A stretch of DNA of 64,000 bases from positions 12,292,974-12,356,973 of the forward strand of contig CM046853.1 of assembly GCA_025617745.1 (NCBI GenBank), written 5' to 3'. The notes under the pieces are model-generated. The model had not been told where the DNA came from and did not search any database. It saw only the letters and a program-made list of their open reading frames with translations. Positions 34,640 to 45,320 of the stretch are shown in pieces; position 1 is the stretch's first letter; each line of letters begins with the position of its first letter. This DNA comes from Heliocidaris erythrogramma (Eukaryota > Echinodermata > Echinoidea > Camarodonta > Echinometridae). The position numbers and the translations under genes are program-made.

Positions 34640-36308
34640 AACAAAAACCTCTCTCTCTCTTCCCCCTCTATCTTTATCCTCAGGCTCTCTCTCTCTCTCT
34701 CTCTCACTCCCTCTCCACCCCTACCCCATCTCTATATTTGAGGTTATCTGTCTGTCTCTCCTTCTGTCCATTTCCCATGTTTTGTGCAAATGACAAAGTA
34801 ATCACATTTAATAACCAGCAATAGTTAGTCTAGTGCTGTACAAACATACACAGACACATCCTTCTCCATCACATAAACCTAAAAATAAGTATTTAATAAA
34901 ATTTCAAACAACCCAAATTCAATGTTTTAGATATCATGAAAGAAGTAATTAATCTGGTATTATAACGTTCACATGACGCTGTATATGTTTAATACACACT
35001 CTTCAAATTGATGCTTTAAAAGACTGCCACGAAATAAAATTAGATATACAATCATTTTTTTACATGAATATTTATATCAAGTGCAATACCTGCTGAAAAT
35101 ATATGAAAGCATCGTAAATGTACATGCACATACAATTTACAAACTAAGCAAAGACAATTCATGATGGCAGTTGTCTTTTACTTGAATTCATTCATAAGTG
35201 CTAACAATCTCAGTCTACAATATTAGCAGAAGAAATGAACTTGACATAGAATAGTACAATAATTTTCCGATAATTCAATTTGTGAATTCAGAATATCTTC
35301 ACCTTAACAAAAATGTGTCTGTCATTTATATGCGCGTCTTTGCAATAATATGATGTACTGCTTGGCCTGGAAGTAAAACCTGTACAATCTGAAAGTACAA
35401 TCTGAACTCGTACTGTGCCAAGAGGTTTAGCTCTCTTAAAATTTTACCAAAATGTGATGTTACTTTTCAAATATCTGCACCTCATTAACCAACTATCATT
35501 TCAAAAAATAATGTGTACAATATTATAGGAAATTTATGACCATTTCTTATGATAACAAACATTATTACATTATCCAACTTTATGCATAACAATTATTAAA
35601 ATTACATTTGAGTTTCTTTTTTGTCCATTATTTTTGGGTTTCTCATTTGTTCACTATTTAATGTTGAAATAAAGTAATCTTTTTAAAGATCTGCACTTTT
35701 TTCTGAAAAATTCTATGGTAGCATATAACTATAATCATAATATATTTAGAGTGCTTAATTATGCTCAAAATTTTGATATACATTGACCACCATATACCTT
35801 TCCTGTGGTCAAGCAATTGGTGAATGAAAATGACAAGTCTATCTGTCACATATACATGACATCGGCACTGAAAGAGTTAAACCATCAATAACTCATATTT
35901 GAAGGTTTGTCACTTGCTTCCTTTTGTCGAAGTAGGGTAGAATAGCAAATGACATCACAATATCTTTAAAATAGCACTATCTTTCATTAAATATCAATGC
36001 TATTACATGGAGTAGGATAGTCTATTATAATTTTAATATAAATAAATGGTAAATCTCTCAATATCAATTCAGGCTTTGAAGTACAATAAACTTCAACTTA
36101 AAAAGAAAACGGTCATTTTTTAGTCATGTTGGATGCTGGAGTACATTGATGTATTTAATATCAAGAAGTTTTGAGTAAACACCATATGCATCTTTTTCTT
36201 TACCAATAAATAATGAATTGAACCCCCTCCCATTAGCTTGGGTGAAGAAGCTGTATATGTAGGCATCATTCATGTACAAAAAAATCTAGGAATATTATTA
36301 ATCTATCT
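34640..36308. other. CT microsatellite then AT-rich DNA inside the 6.7-kb element
   Basis: CT tracts lie at about 34648-34660 and 34683-34715. The remainder is AT-rich and without exons. On the minus strand it lies downstream of the stop codon at 36309, so part may be 3'UTR (inference). Confidence 0.45.
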
Positions 36309-37990
36309 TTAATTGGTCTTCTTTCTTGCCATTTGCATTTCTTTCTCCTGTCTCTCATGTTTTTTCCAAAGAATGCGATTTCTGCATGCATCTTCTTGTT
36401 TCTGGTCATTGATCTAATAAAAAGGAGAGAGGGAGAGAAACAAGGAGAGTAAAAGAGTGAGTGAGTGTGTGTGTGAGAGAGAGGGGAGGGGGCATAGGGG
36501 AGGGAAAGAAAATAAGAACTTGTTTAATACAAAATATTAATTCCAACATATAATTATTTCGTTTATTCAGCTCTTTTTGATACATTTAAACAAGAGGAAT
36601 ATACACTGTAGAACAACCCATTGCACTAAAACAGTAAAACAAAGCAAACAAATATTAAATTAAAAAAATATTAACCAAAACTTTGAATAATTAGCTCTAG
36701 CTGGAAAACCATTTAGAATCAGTCTGAAAATAAAAACATAACTGAAATGAAAAGAAAATACAAATTAAGCCAGTCCATAAAAGGAATATTTGTGAAAAGA
36801 TTAAAGGGAGCGACAAGTCGCAATCTATGGGCGGTTTTACTGTTGGCTGCTCCTTTCTCTGGATCAAAGTTCAAAGCGATTTCAATTTATCGCGCGCAGC
36901 TAATAAAAGTTCGCACATTGACCCAGATTTGAGTAAACAAGATCGCCCGTTCTTTATTCCAGTATTTGAATCTCATTGGTCGGTTACGTATGTAGGGATT
37001 CGAGTTAACGATCAAGCGAGGAATTCGGCAATAACATTCCTTCGGTAGCGCACGATTGGACCTGAATGTATCCGAATTTCCCCGAGTCAGGCCAACTGGT
37101 CAGGCCCATGGATTACGACTTGCCAGTCCCTTTAACATGAATCATTTCAGATATCCAGTGAAATGAAGTCCATGCAATGTTAGAACATGATCTTTGCTTT
37201 AATTGTATGGTTATCATTCTTCATTCCCGAATGCTGTAACTGCTTCAAATAAAATTAAATCCTGCCATACCTTTCATACCTTCACTGATGTAAAAGATAC
37301 TGGTGATTCTGACAGCCTCTTGAGTATTACGTCCTAATCCCAGATGCTAAGCTTGCTTCTCTGATTTCATCAAACAGTCGGGGCCTATTAACAAGTTACA
37401 ATTAAGAGGCATGCATTGTTTATATTTCAGCCATTAGTTATTAATATGAAAGGAAAGTTTATCTATCAATCAACACAATCTATTTTTTTTTCATGTATTA
37501 TTTTACACACACAAAAAAATGACAATTTATTCATCATCCATGATTCTACACGTAACTTAAAATATCCAGAAACAAATCCTGGAATCATTCAAACAGATGG
37601 CTTTCACTTTTTGTCAGCCTCTTCAGTTTGTGTTATGGATGTTCTTTCAGCAAATATACAAACTGAAAAAAACCCAACAGAATGGACTGATTCTGTGTCT
37701 TTTATTAGCATGATTACAAATGCTATATACTACCTTTATCTTTTAAACTACATCTATGGCAAACATGAGAAAAACAAAGTGATATCCACCTCTCATCTAG
37801 AATGATCTCACTCATTTACAATGATGGAAATTATTTTAACTTTATTACAACCACTACATGGATGTAATATTATGAACATACCTCTATATTTTATGATTAT
37901 ATTGCATCCCTGTTGCTGGAGTAATAGACAGTTCAATCGGTTCATCATAGCCAAAGGTGTTTGATCAAGTCCCATGTGAGAAACCAGTGC
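36309..37990 (-). CDS. Three-exon gene fragment of unknown function inside the 6.7-kb element
   Basis: Exon-like segments on the minus strand: 37882-37990 (acceptor TATTTCCAG, donor GTATGT; frame contains GLDQTPLAMMNRLNCLLLQQ), 37608-37662 (acceptor TTTTTTTCAG, weak donor GTGAAA; CIFAERTSITQTEEADKK), and terminal 36309-36414 (strong pyrimidine tract then TTATTAG; GKKHERQEKEMQMARKKTN then stop). Intron phases fit: the first ends in phase 1, the middle one is 55 nt and ends in phase 2, and the last opens in that phase. The encoded tail is basic and probably helical. I do not recognise the protein. The upstream start is unresolved. It may be an element gene or a captured host gene. Confidence 0.5.
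36801..37135. mobile_element. MITE flanked by TTAA, nested in the 6.7-kb element
   Basis: Left TTAAAGGGAGCGACAAGTCG and right CGACTTGCCAGTCCCTTTAA form imperfect inverted ends, continuing through AATCTATGGGC / GCCCATGGATT. TTAA lies at both ends, as for piggyBac- or Kolobok-mobilised MITEs. It sits in the intron between the 36.4-kb and 37.6-kb exons. Confidence 0.85.
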
Positions 37991-38637
37991 CTGGAAATAC
38001 ACACATATATGGCATTATCACATATTCATATTTGGTATATAAATTCACAAAATAAAAATGTTCTCTTGTACAAGTGTGTTTGATGAAAAAGATGTACCCC
38101 AAACAAAATTAAATAAGAAAGATTCTTTAAGTGCCTAGTAGCATGCAAGTGCTTGTCAATTGAAATTGCATAAAGGACTTTCCATATTTTGACTTTCACC
38201 ATAATGTATCTACTAGTGATACTAGTGATAGGTAATCATAATTCATATTAATTCAAAAATTCATATTTCAACTGATTTATTTAATGAGACTAATAAAAAA
38301 CACATTAAATATGTTCTTTTGTAAGAAAATTGCATAATTTTGTATCTATTACACTAAAAAATGTTTTCAACAGTTTCGGATTAGTCCTAATTCAAAGACC
38401 CCATAAAAAGTGTATAAAATGAACTTGCATTAAGCTCTATAAAATGACTGAAGCAGCAGTCTACAAGGAAATACAATGCAATATTCTACAATGTACTTCA
38501 TCTATAAAATGCAACTGATTTTTTTTTTTAAACATTGACTAAGCCTCCAATTTTTCAGTGCATTCTAGCTGAAACATTCCAAACCCATGGTCATCCTGAG
38601 TGATAAGCAATCATTCAATACAAATATTTCCAACAGT

Positions 38638-38650
38638 GTATATATATATA

Positions 38651-38681
<31 letters not shown>

Positions 38682-38682
38682 T
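38638..38682. repeat. AT dinucleotide microsatellite
   Basis: A TA run interrupted by TGTACA. Confidence 0.9.
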
Positions 38683-38773
38683 ACTGAAAATTACATGTAT
38701 ATAGTACCCTATACTATTATCTGATCCTAGCTTACAGATGTAGTTTGATAAAGACTACACTACTGAAATTTAC

Positions 38774-38900
38774 CTCAAAGCTCCTGCAGTAGTGTTACGT
38801 CCTCAGAATCATCTAATGAAGTCTACTGGGCAATTCCACTGTATCGAACACTCCCTGTCAACTCCACCACCACATCTGTGTCTGGATCCAGCATCTTGCA
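38774..38900 (-). pseudogene. Exon-like segment with stop codons, upstream of the unknown gene
   Basis: Bounded by TTTTGTGTAG and GAG/GTAAAT on the minus strand. One frame reads KMLDPDTDVVVELTGSVRYS, GIAQ, stop TAG, then TSLDDSEDVTLLQEL, stop TGA. Both halves look protein-like in the same frame, so it could be a coding exon damaged by two nonsense changes, or a 5'UTR exon. Its phase does not join cleanly to the exon at 37882-37990. Confidence 0.35.
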
Positions 38901-39445
38901 CTACACAAAATAAAATAACAGTTAACATGGGAATGATATGCCAGTCAGTGCATAATATTGGAATTTTATCAAATTTATGTTGACTTTATTCTTAATTTAT
39001 GTAATCACAACTTTGCATTTAAAAGTGTGGTGTTTGAAACAATAAAAAAGCCCAGACCTTTGTAAAACACTGTGAAACATTGTGATTATTTTCAACTCAG
39101 TAAATATTATTAATTATTACCGGTAATAGCCCCACTCCTCACCTTTGATAATGTTGAATACTGTTAAACCACACATTTTCTTAGTCATGGGCAAGACTCC
39201 TTTTTATTATTGATAACAAATACTTTAGATCTTTCAGTCAGCATCTAAACTGATCAAGGGACAGAGTTATTACTCATAGTCATACCCTTTTTATGCACAT
39301 ACCAACAAGCAAGTAGTTACAAGGTTTAATTCCTTGGAACTTACAGAATCTGCTATGTTTCATTGTCCTATTTGTAGAATAAGAATAGGTAGACCATATA
39401 TCTGACATTAGATCAAAGACTTTAGTAGCTCCAGGTAGAACTTAC

Positions 39446-39464
39446 CAAAATCTTCTTCGCCCAT
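39446..39464 (-). CDS. Possible first coding exon (MGEEDF)
   Basis: ATG GGC GAA GAA GAT TTT G is followed directly by a strong donor, GTAAGT. An inverted copy at about 39661-39730 (plus) keeps the same reading MGEEDF with only synonymous differences (GAG/GAA, GAC/GAT), but has no donor there. An upstream ATG five bases earlier in another frame (MPWAKKIL) is the alternative. Linkage to downstream exons is unproven. Confidence 0.35.
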
Positions 39465-42177
39465 GGCATTAGTCTGGTCGGTCGCCAAGGCAAGCCAATC
39501 GAGTCATTTGAATCTACGGTACAGTACGGGGGAACATCGGCTCGGTGAGGAAATTTCATTTGTTTCATCGAAATAATCATCAAAACGTGAAATCAAAGTG
39601 CCTGCTGGATAGTTACAGTTATTCTCTTGAAATGTAAGTACAAATTTCCATCTTACCTGCCGAAATTAAGCGATGCGACCGACCAAACTAATGGGCGAGG
39701 AAGACTTTTGTTGTAGGCCTACCTGGTGTTAGAGTTTGCACGTATTTGTATACACTAACACAAATATGAATACATGGGGCAGTGTTAGAGAACTTTTGCA
39801 CATTACGCCGTTACAAATGAAGGAGGAATTTATATTCATGCGATATACCTCCCTTTATACACACAGAAATTATGAAAAACATTATAATTGATAAAATTTG
39901 TATTTGAAACTTACCATAATGAGGGATTCTACCAGTTCTGGCCGATTCTTGCTTGGTTAACGCCCTCCGTGCCGTACGGGATGGAGGAAAACGCATCGAA
40001 CCAGAAGGGCGTTAACGCAATTTCGAGGGTTAGCGCCCTTTTGGCCCGTAATAACCCTACTTTACGCCCTTCTGGCTCGAAATCATAATATACATAACTG
40101 TTAACGCCCTTTTGTTTTTGGAATATATAGTTAGATATATATATGATCCTGCTACATAATAGATATCATTAGAAAGAGCAGAACGAGATCTACAAGATGA
40201 TACCAATAACTCCATAACCCCAAAAATCGAGTTAACGCCCTTCTGGCTCCAAACAGACGATGTACCAAATCGCAATGGTCGCCCACAGTCAGGATTAGTT
40301 CCAGAACGTCACAAAACACAACTTAGGTTATAAAGTTGCCAACTTATTTTTTTTCTTCAGTCTTTGAATTAATGTAAGTTTCAGTTTCAATGAGGTATTA
40401 CTCCTTTGCAAAATATTATTTTGAACGGCATGTTATTAGAAAACTGTATTTTGTGACTTTATAGCTCTCTAATGAAAAACATTAGCTTTAGAATTGGTCT
40501 CTTTCATTTTCCTCCCAACCGGAGAGGAACTTTAACTCTGAGAAAACCTAAATGGAACGTGTTGCTAATTGCTTCTTTCTCTTTCTTCACTTCAGAGAAC
40601 TCCCTGTGCTCCTGTGATGACCTTTTAAAATTTCTAACTCACAATCATGCACTCGGTTTGCCTATTACTCCTCTACTGTACCTCATTTATTGTGATCTGC
40701 GTTATTAACAATGGTGATTTCCGACTGAGGGGATTTATTACCAAGAGCGTGATGGAAAGACCTGATCAACTGCTTTATATTTTCATGGCAGTCAATATAT
40801 TTGTCAATGTTGTCTTGAGGGCTAAATGGACGTCTAATCCTATTAGTGAGAAAATAATGCTCCTCAATCACTGCAAAGTTGTCATGCGGTTAAAGCACTT
40901 AACACACTTAGGTATTCCTTATGGATTTTGTATATTTGTTGACTTACCATTTTTTATCGTGCAGGTGTCGATAAACAATTTCGTTTATTATTATCATTAT
41001 CATCATAATCATCATCATCATTATTATTTTTATTATCATTTATTTATATATTATCATCATCATCATTACCATTATTTTTATTTCGATTATTATCAATATT
41101 ATTAATGTTGTTATTATTTCTTGTTGTTAATTTGGAAAAATCTTGCAAAAACAAGAAAAGGTGAATTGGAAAGGCCCCTACTACGGTATTAGAGCGCTCA
41201 CCTCTAAATAGAAAATTAATAGTCCCAACAGAATGAAATTCAGCTGCGATTTTGAAACTTTTTAACAACGCTTTCTTGTCTTGTATGTCTTCCATCATTC
41301 CACTCCCCTGATTAACTTTCGGAATCTACTCTGACTCAAGTATTTCTTTCTTTCCCTTGTCCAGGTTCCTTGTTCTGGTTCTAAATCTTATTAACTATAA
41401 ACACGCTTACAGCTATGATATAGACATAATTTCTTTCTCCTTAACATGTATTTTTTTCCTCGCAGCACCTTTGATAAGCATGACAAGACTTAAGCCTCGG
41501 TCACAAATACCATTAAGAACTGCTACGAATGCCGTAGGAAAGATTTTTAGACCATTTCGTAAGATCTTGTCAAGAAGGCCGTACGAAACCAGCGTTCGTA
41601 GACCGTTCGTAAGTTTGCAGCCGGGTCGATGGTCTTGTCCAAGATTTGTTTCAACGTCGTACGAAACTCCTCTTCGTAAGGCAGCCGTACGAACGTCGTA
41701 AGAACATCGTAAGAACCACGCAAGATTTTGTAGGGTCGAGAGACAATTATAGAAGCCTTAAATTCTTACGGTGATCCTAAGAACGCCTTAAGTCGTTCAT
41801 AGAGGGCTCTAACATTTATTATGATCTGCGTTATTAACAATGGTGATTTCCGACTGAGGGGATTTATTACCAAGAGCGTGATGGAAAGACCTGATCAACT
41901 GCTTTATATTTTCATGGCAGTCAATATATTTGTCAATGTTGTCTTGAGGGCTAAATGGACGTCTAATCCTATTAGTGAGAAAATAATGCTCCTCAATCAC
42001 TGCAAAGTTGTCATGCGGTTAAAGCACTTAACACACTTAGGTATTCCTTATGGATTTTGTATATTTGTTGACTTACCATTTTTTATCGTGCAGGTGTCGA
42101 TAAACAATTCCGCTTATTATTATCATTATCATCATAATCATCATCATCATTATTATTTTTATTATCATTTATTTATA

Positions 42178-42991
42178 CACTAAAGGAAAAAGAAACTTAT
42201 AAAAGTTCAAGAGATCACCAAATTAAATTCTCTGCATGGAAATGTACCAAATTTGGATATAATGTTGATTCAATGCATGGCTTTAAATGACAGTCAATAA
42301 CAAAAAGTTTTCTTCAATGCCACAAAAGAAATGTGCACTGAAGCAAAGGACTCTCTAATCCCCAAGTCACAAAGACAAACTGCAGCCTTGTACACCATAT
42401 GCATGTCAATGAATGAAACAAAAGAATTTCAAAAGGGATTTGCAAGTTCATATCCAAACAGATTAATAGCCAGTATGTCCACCTCTAGCTTGCTGGCAAG
42501 CTGTACACCGTCTTCGCATGCTTCCGATCAGATTCGCGATGGTAGCCTGGGGAACATTGTTCCATTCCTCTTGCAGTGCTGCAATGAGCGTCTCCCTATT
42601 GATGGGTTGATTGTCACGCCTTGACACACGTCGACCAAGCTCTTCCCAGAGATGTTCAATTGGGGAAAGGTCTGGTGAACGGGCGAACCATGGCAGAACA
42701 TCAATATCCTCTTGCTCGAGGGGTGCAAATCCCTTTTGAAATTCTTTTGTTTCATTCATTGACATGCATATGGTGTACAAGACTGCAGTTTATCTTTGTG
42801 ACTTTGGGATTAGAGAGTCCTTTGTTTCAGTGCACATTTCTTTTGTGGCATTGAAGAAAACTTTTTGTTATTGACTGTCATTTAAAGCCATGCATTGAAT
42901 CAACATTATATCCAAATTTGGTACATTTCCATGCAGAGAATTTAATTTGGTGATCTCTTGAACTTTTATAAGTTTCTTTTTTCCTTTAGTG
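42178..42991. mobile_element. Deleted Tc1-like transposon with about 265-bp inverted ends
   Basis: CACTAAAGGAAAAAGAAACT and its reverse complement form the ends, with complementarity to about 42443 on the left and from about 42727 on the right. It is flanked by TA at 42176-42177 and 42992-42993. The first unit of the host tandem duplication shows the uninterrupted site TTTATATATTATC near 41046-41058, so insertion followed duplication. Confidence 0.95.
42463..42725 (-). pseudogene. Tc1 transposase C-terminal remnant
   Basis: The minus frame reads EDIDVLPWFARSPDLSPIEH, LWEELGRRVSRRDNQPINRE, ALQEEWNNVPQATIANLIGS, MRRRCTACQQARGGHTGY, stop. PIEHLWEE holds the third acid (E) of the Tc1 DDE triad. 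The DNA-binding domain and the first two acids are deleted, so the element must be moved in trans if at all. Confidence 0.92.
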
Positions 42992-43441
42992 TATATTATC
43001 ATCATCATCATTACCATTATTTTTATTTCGATTATTATCAATATTATTAATGTTGTTATTATTTCTTGTTGTTAATTTGGAAAAATCTTGCAAAAACAAG
43101 AGAAGGTGAATTGGAAAGGCCCCTACTACGTACGGTATTAGAGCGCTCACCTCTAAATAGAAAATTAATAGTCCCAACAGAATGAAATTCAGCTGCGATT
43201 TTGAAACTTTTTAACAACGCTTTCTTGTATTGTATGTCTTCCATCATTCCACTCCCGTGATTAACTTTCGGAATCTACTCTGACTCAAGTATTTCTTTCT
43301 TTCCCTTGTCCAGGTTCCTTGTTCTGGTTCTAAATCTTATTAACTATAAACACGCTTATACAGCTATGATATAGACATAATTTCTTTCTCCTTAACATGT
43401 ATTTGTTTCCTCGCAGCACCTTTGATAAGCATGACAAGACT

Positions 43442-44557
43442 TAAGCCTCGGTCACAAATACCATTAAGAACTGCTACGAATGCCGTAGGAATGCCGTAGG
43501 AAAGATTTTTAGACCATTTCGTAAGATCTTGTCAAGAAGGCCGTACGAAACCAGCGTTCGTAGACCGTTCGTAAGTTTGCAGCCGGGTCGATGGTCTTGT
43601 CCAAGATTTGTTTCAACGTCGTACGAAACTCCTCTTCGTAAGGCAGCCGTACGAACGTCGTAAGAACATCGTAAGAACCACGCAAGATTTTGTAGGGTCG
43701 AGAGACAATTATAGAAGCCTTAAATTCTTACGGTGATCCTAAGAACGCCTTAAGTCGTTCATAGAGGGCTCTAACGACGTTCGTAAGAACGCGTTACAAA
43801 CGGACATTCGTACGGCGCTCTTACGAACGAGTTTTCGCGCTTGTAAGGCGTTTGTAAGATGCTCGTAAGGCGTATAGGTACACAATGTGTGCAACTGTTG
43901 AGTTTTAGGGGGTATAGAGCCGAATGAGCGAAGTTCAAATCCTCACTATGTTCATGGTGTTCGACGAGGAAGCGTCCTATCGAATTGAAATATGGGACCA
44001 ACATTGAAGTCTATGCAGGGGCGTATCCAGGGGGGGGGGCCCAACAGGCGCGCGCCCCCCCCCCTATTGGCCGTCGTAAAAAAAAAAACTAGCAGAAAAA
44101 AAAAAAATTTTTCCAAAGACCCCTCCCCCATGACGGCGATCAATAATTCCTGGCGCCCCCCCCCCCCCTATTGGGAAATCCTGGATACGCCACTGCTATG
44201 AATGGGTTAGGGTTAGCTCTATCAACAGAATTTTCGACAGTATACGGCAGCGCCTTTTTTCAACCCGACAATATATACAAAAATCGTAAGTTGGCTGTAA
44301 GTCTGACGAAAGAATAACTCAAGGCATTCTTACGAAAAACGTACGAACTCTAGGGTCATTGTATAACCGAAAATCACTTCGTTTCTCAAAAAGGTCTTAA
44401 GTTGTTCTTGCGAATTAAACGGTGTTCGTACGAACTTCGTATGAAGGCCGTAAGAATCTATGCCCCATCTACGAATATCTACGAACTCCGGAATTTGTAC
44501 AAACAGTGAGATTCGTACGAACGCATCGTTCGTATGGACCTTTGTGACCGTAGCTTT
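43442..44557. mobile_element. CGTACG-rich transposon-like element with both ends
   Basis: Left end AAGCCTCGGTCACAAATACC; right end reverse complement begins AAGCTACGGTCACAAAGGTC, giving inverted termini of about 20 bp with mismatches. The interior is packed with CGTAAGAACG-type motifs in both orientations. No transposase frame. Interrupted by the MITE at 44016-44195. Related copies are 2177-2985 and 41493-41813. Confidence 0.82.
44016..44195. mobile_element. CAGTGGCGTATCC-family MITE with homopolymer interior
   Basis: Left CAGGGGCGTATCCAGG and right CCTGGATACGCCACTG. Flanked by direct repeats CTATG (44011-44015 and 44196-44200). The interior is dominated by G, C and A runs. Confidence 0.9.
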
Positions 44558-44779
44558 AGTAACAAAAAATTCTGCTTGGGTGAGTATACAAATTTGTAAA
44601 CAATTTCATTGTTTTGATGTTCTCTGTAGGTTTCCATGGTGAGTGAGAATTCACAGTTGAAGGTTTTCGGTAACACCATGTAGGAGCCTCTGTGAAAAGG
44701 CTGTTGATATATTCTTTCGGGAATCCAACCCACCAGGTTTATCGTAAATCTACACACACAGACAGATGTACCTGAATTA

Positions 44780-45130
44780 CACATCTTTCCATCACCCGTC
44801 GGTTCTTCAGTCAGTGTCTAGCACACTCATCCGAAGAGCACACGCAATCAGTGACCACGACCACCTTCAACAGGAGCTGCATCACATCAAAACAGCACTC
44901 AAGACAATCAACGGTTACCCAGCTCGCAAGGTGAAGACTAACTTAAATTGTCAAACATGCCCAGCAACTCAATCACCCTATCGACTGGCCCAATACGAAA
45001 CTCATCACCTCAATCAAACATTGGCACACCAGACGAGTTCGAGAAGCCATCGAAATACATCAACACAACGCAGTACCACAGGACAGCGGATTAGTCATCA
45101 ACGACATTTGGCGACCTCTCCACATTAAAC
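44780..45130 (+). pseudogene. Penelope-like element fragment, GIY-YIG core deleted
   Basis: The first frame reads FHHPSVLQSVSSTLIRRAHA and ELHHIKTALKTINGY, matching the region after RT in Penelope-like polyproteins. A second frame (44985-45127) reads DWPNTKLITSIKHWHTRRVR, EAIEIHQHNAVPQDSGLVIN, DIWRPL, the GIY-YIG domain C-terminus. The GIY-YIG catalytic core between them is missing, and the join is out of frame. RT itself is absent upstream. Confidence 0.8.
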
Positions 45131-45266
45131 TACCTTAATTTTACAACCCCCAACACAATACACCACTTTACGCCAATCGATAGTCTCTAAACAGATTAAC
45201 GGACCCGACAGGAAATATAGACTTAGGAATTTGCGCGGCAAACTTCTGACACAGACACACAGTAAG

Positions 45267-45320
45267 CCACGCCCACTGCCGCTAACGGACCAATCAGAGG
45301 TCCGCAAAACTGCATAAATA
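45267..45320 (+). promoter_or_regulatory. Possible promoter in Penelope-like LTR region
   Basis: CCACGCCC (45267-45274), a CCAAT box (45290-45294) and CATAAATA (45313-45320) occur in promoter-like order and spacing downstream of the coding remnant. Sequence-motif evidence only. Confidence 0.35.

Larger units (their letters stand above)
33547..40260. mobile_element. 6.7-kb element with 32-bp terminal inverted repeats
   Basis: Left end TCGTCTGTTTGGAGCCAGAA, followed by GGGCGTTAACTC (33547-33578), is repeated exactly in reverse complement at 40229-40260. Flanking TG dinucleotides (33545-33546, 40261-40262) fit a 2-bp target duplication; the paralogous empty site at 24697-24716 has a single TG. 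Copies of CCAGAAGGGCGTTAAC or its reverse complement cluster inside both ends (33757-33870 and 39998-40115). No DDE transposase, RT or helicase motif was recognised. The interior has splice-bounded exons on the minus strand, a nested TTAA MITE, CT-rich tracts (34648-34705) and AT-rich DNA. Superfamily undetermined. Confidence 0.85.
40686..43775. repeat. Tandem duplication of about 1.13 kb; second unit carries a Tc1 insertion
   Basis: Unit 1 is about 40686-41813 and unit 2 about 41814-43775. Both start with ATTTATTRTGATCTGCGTTA and end in GTTCATAGAGGGCTCTAAC. Unit 2 is longer because of the element at 42178-42991 and short indels (TACG, ATGCCGTAGGA). The 3' part of each unit is the 5' end of the CGTACG-rich repeat. 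Long frames on both strands in the first 400 bp of each unit have no recognisable domain. Confidence 0.92.

Noticed and set aside
37279-37345. Minus-strand exon-like segment with GRNTQEAVRITSIFYISE
   Set aside because: Its acceptor lacks a pyrimidine tract, and including it does not bring the chain into phase with the terminal exon.
37416-37805. Plus-strand open frame of 129 codons in the 6.7-kb element
   Set aside because: It runs antisense to a segment with good minus-strand splice sites and shows no recognisable domain; I preferred the minus-strand exon.
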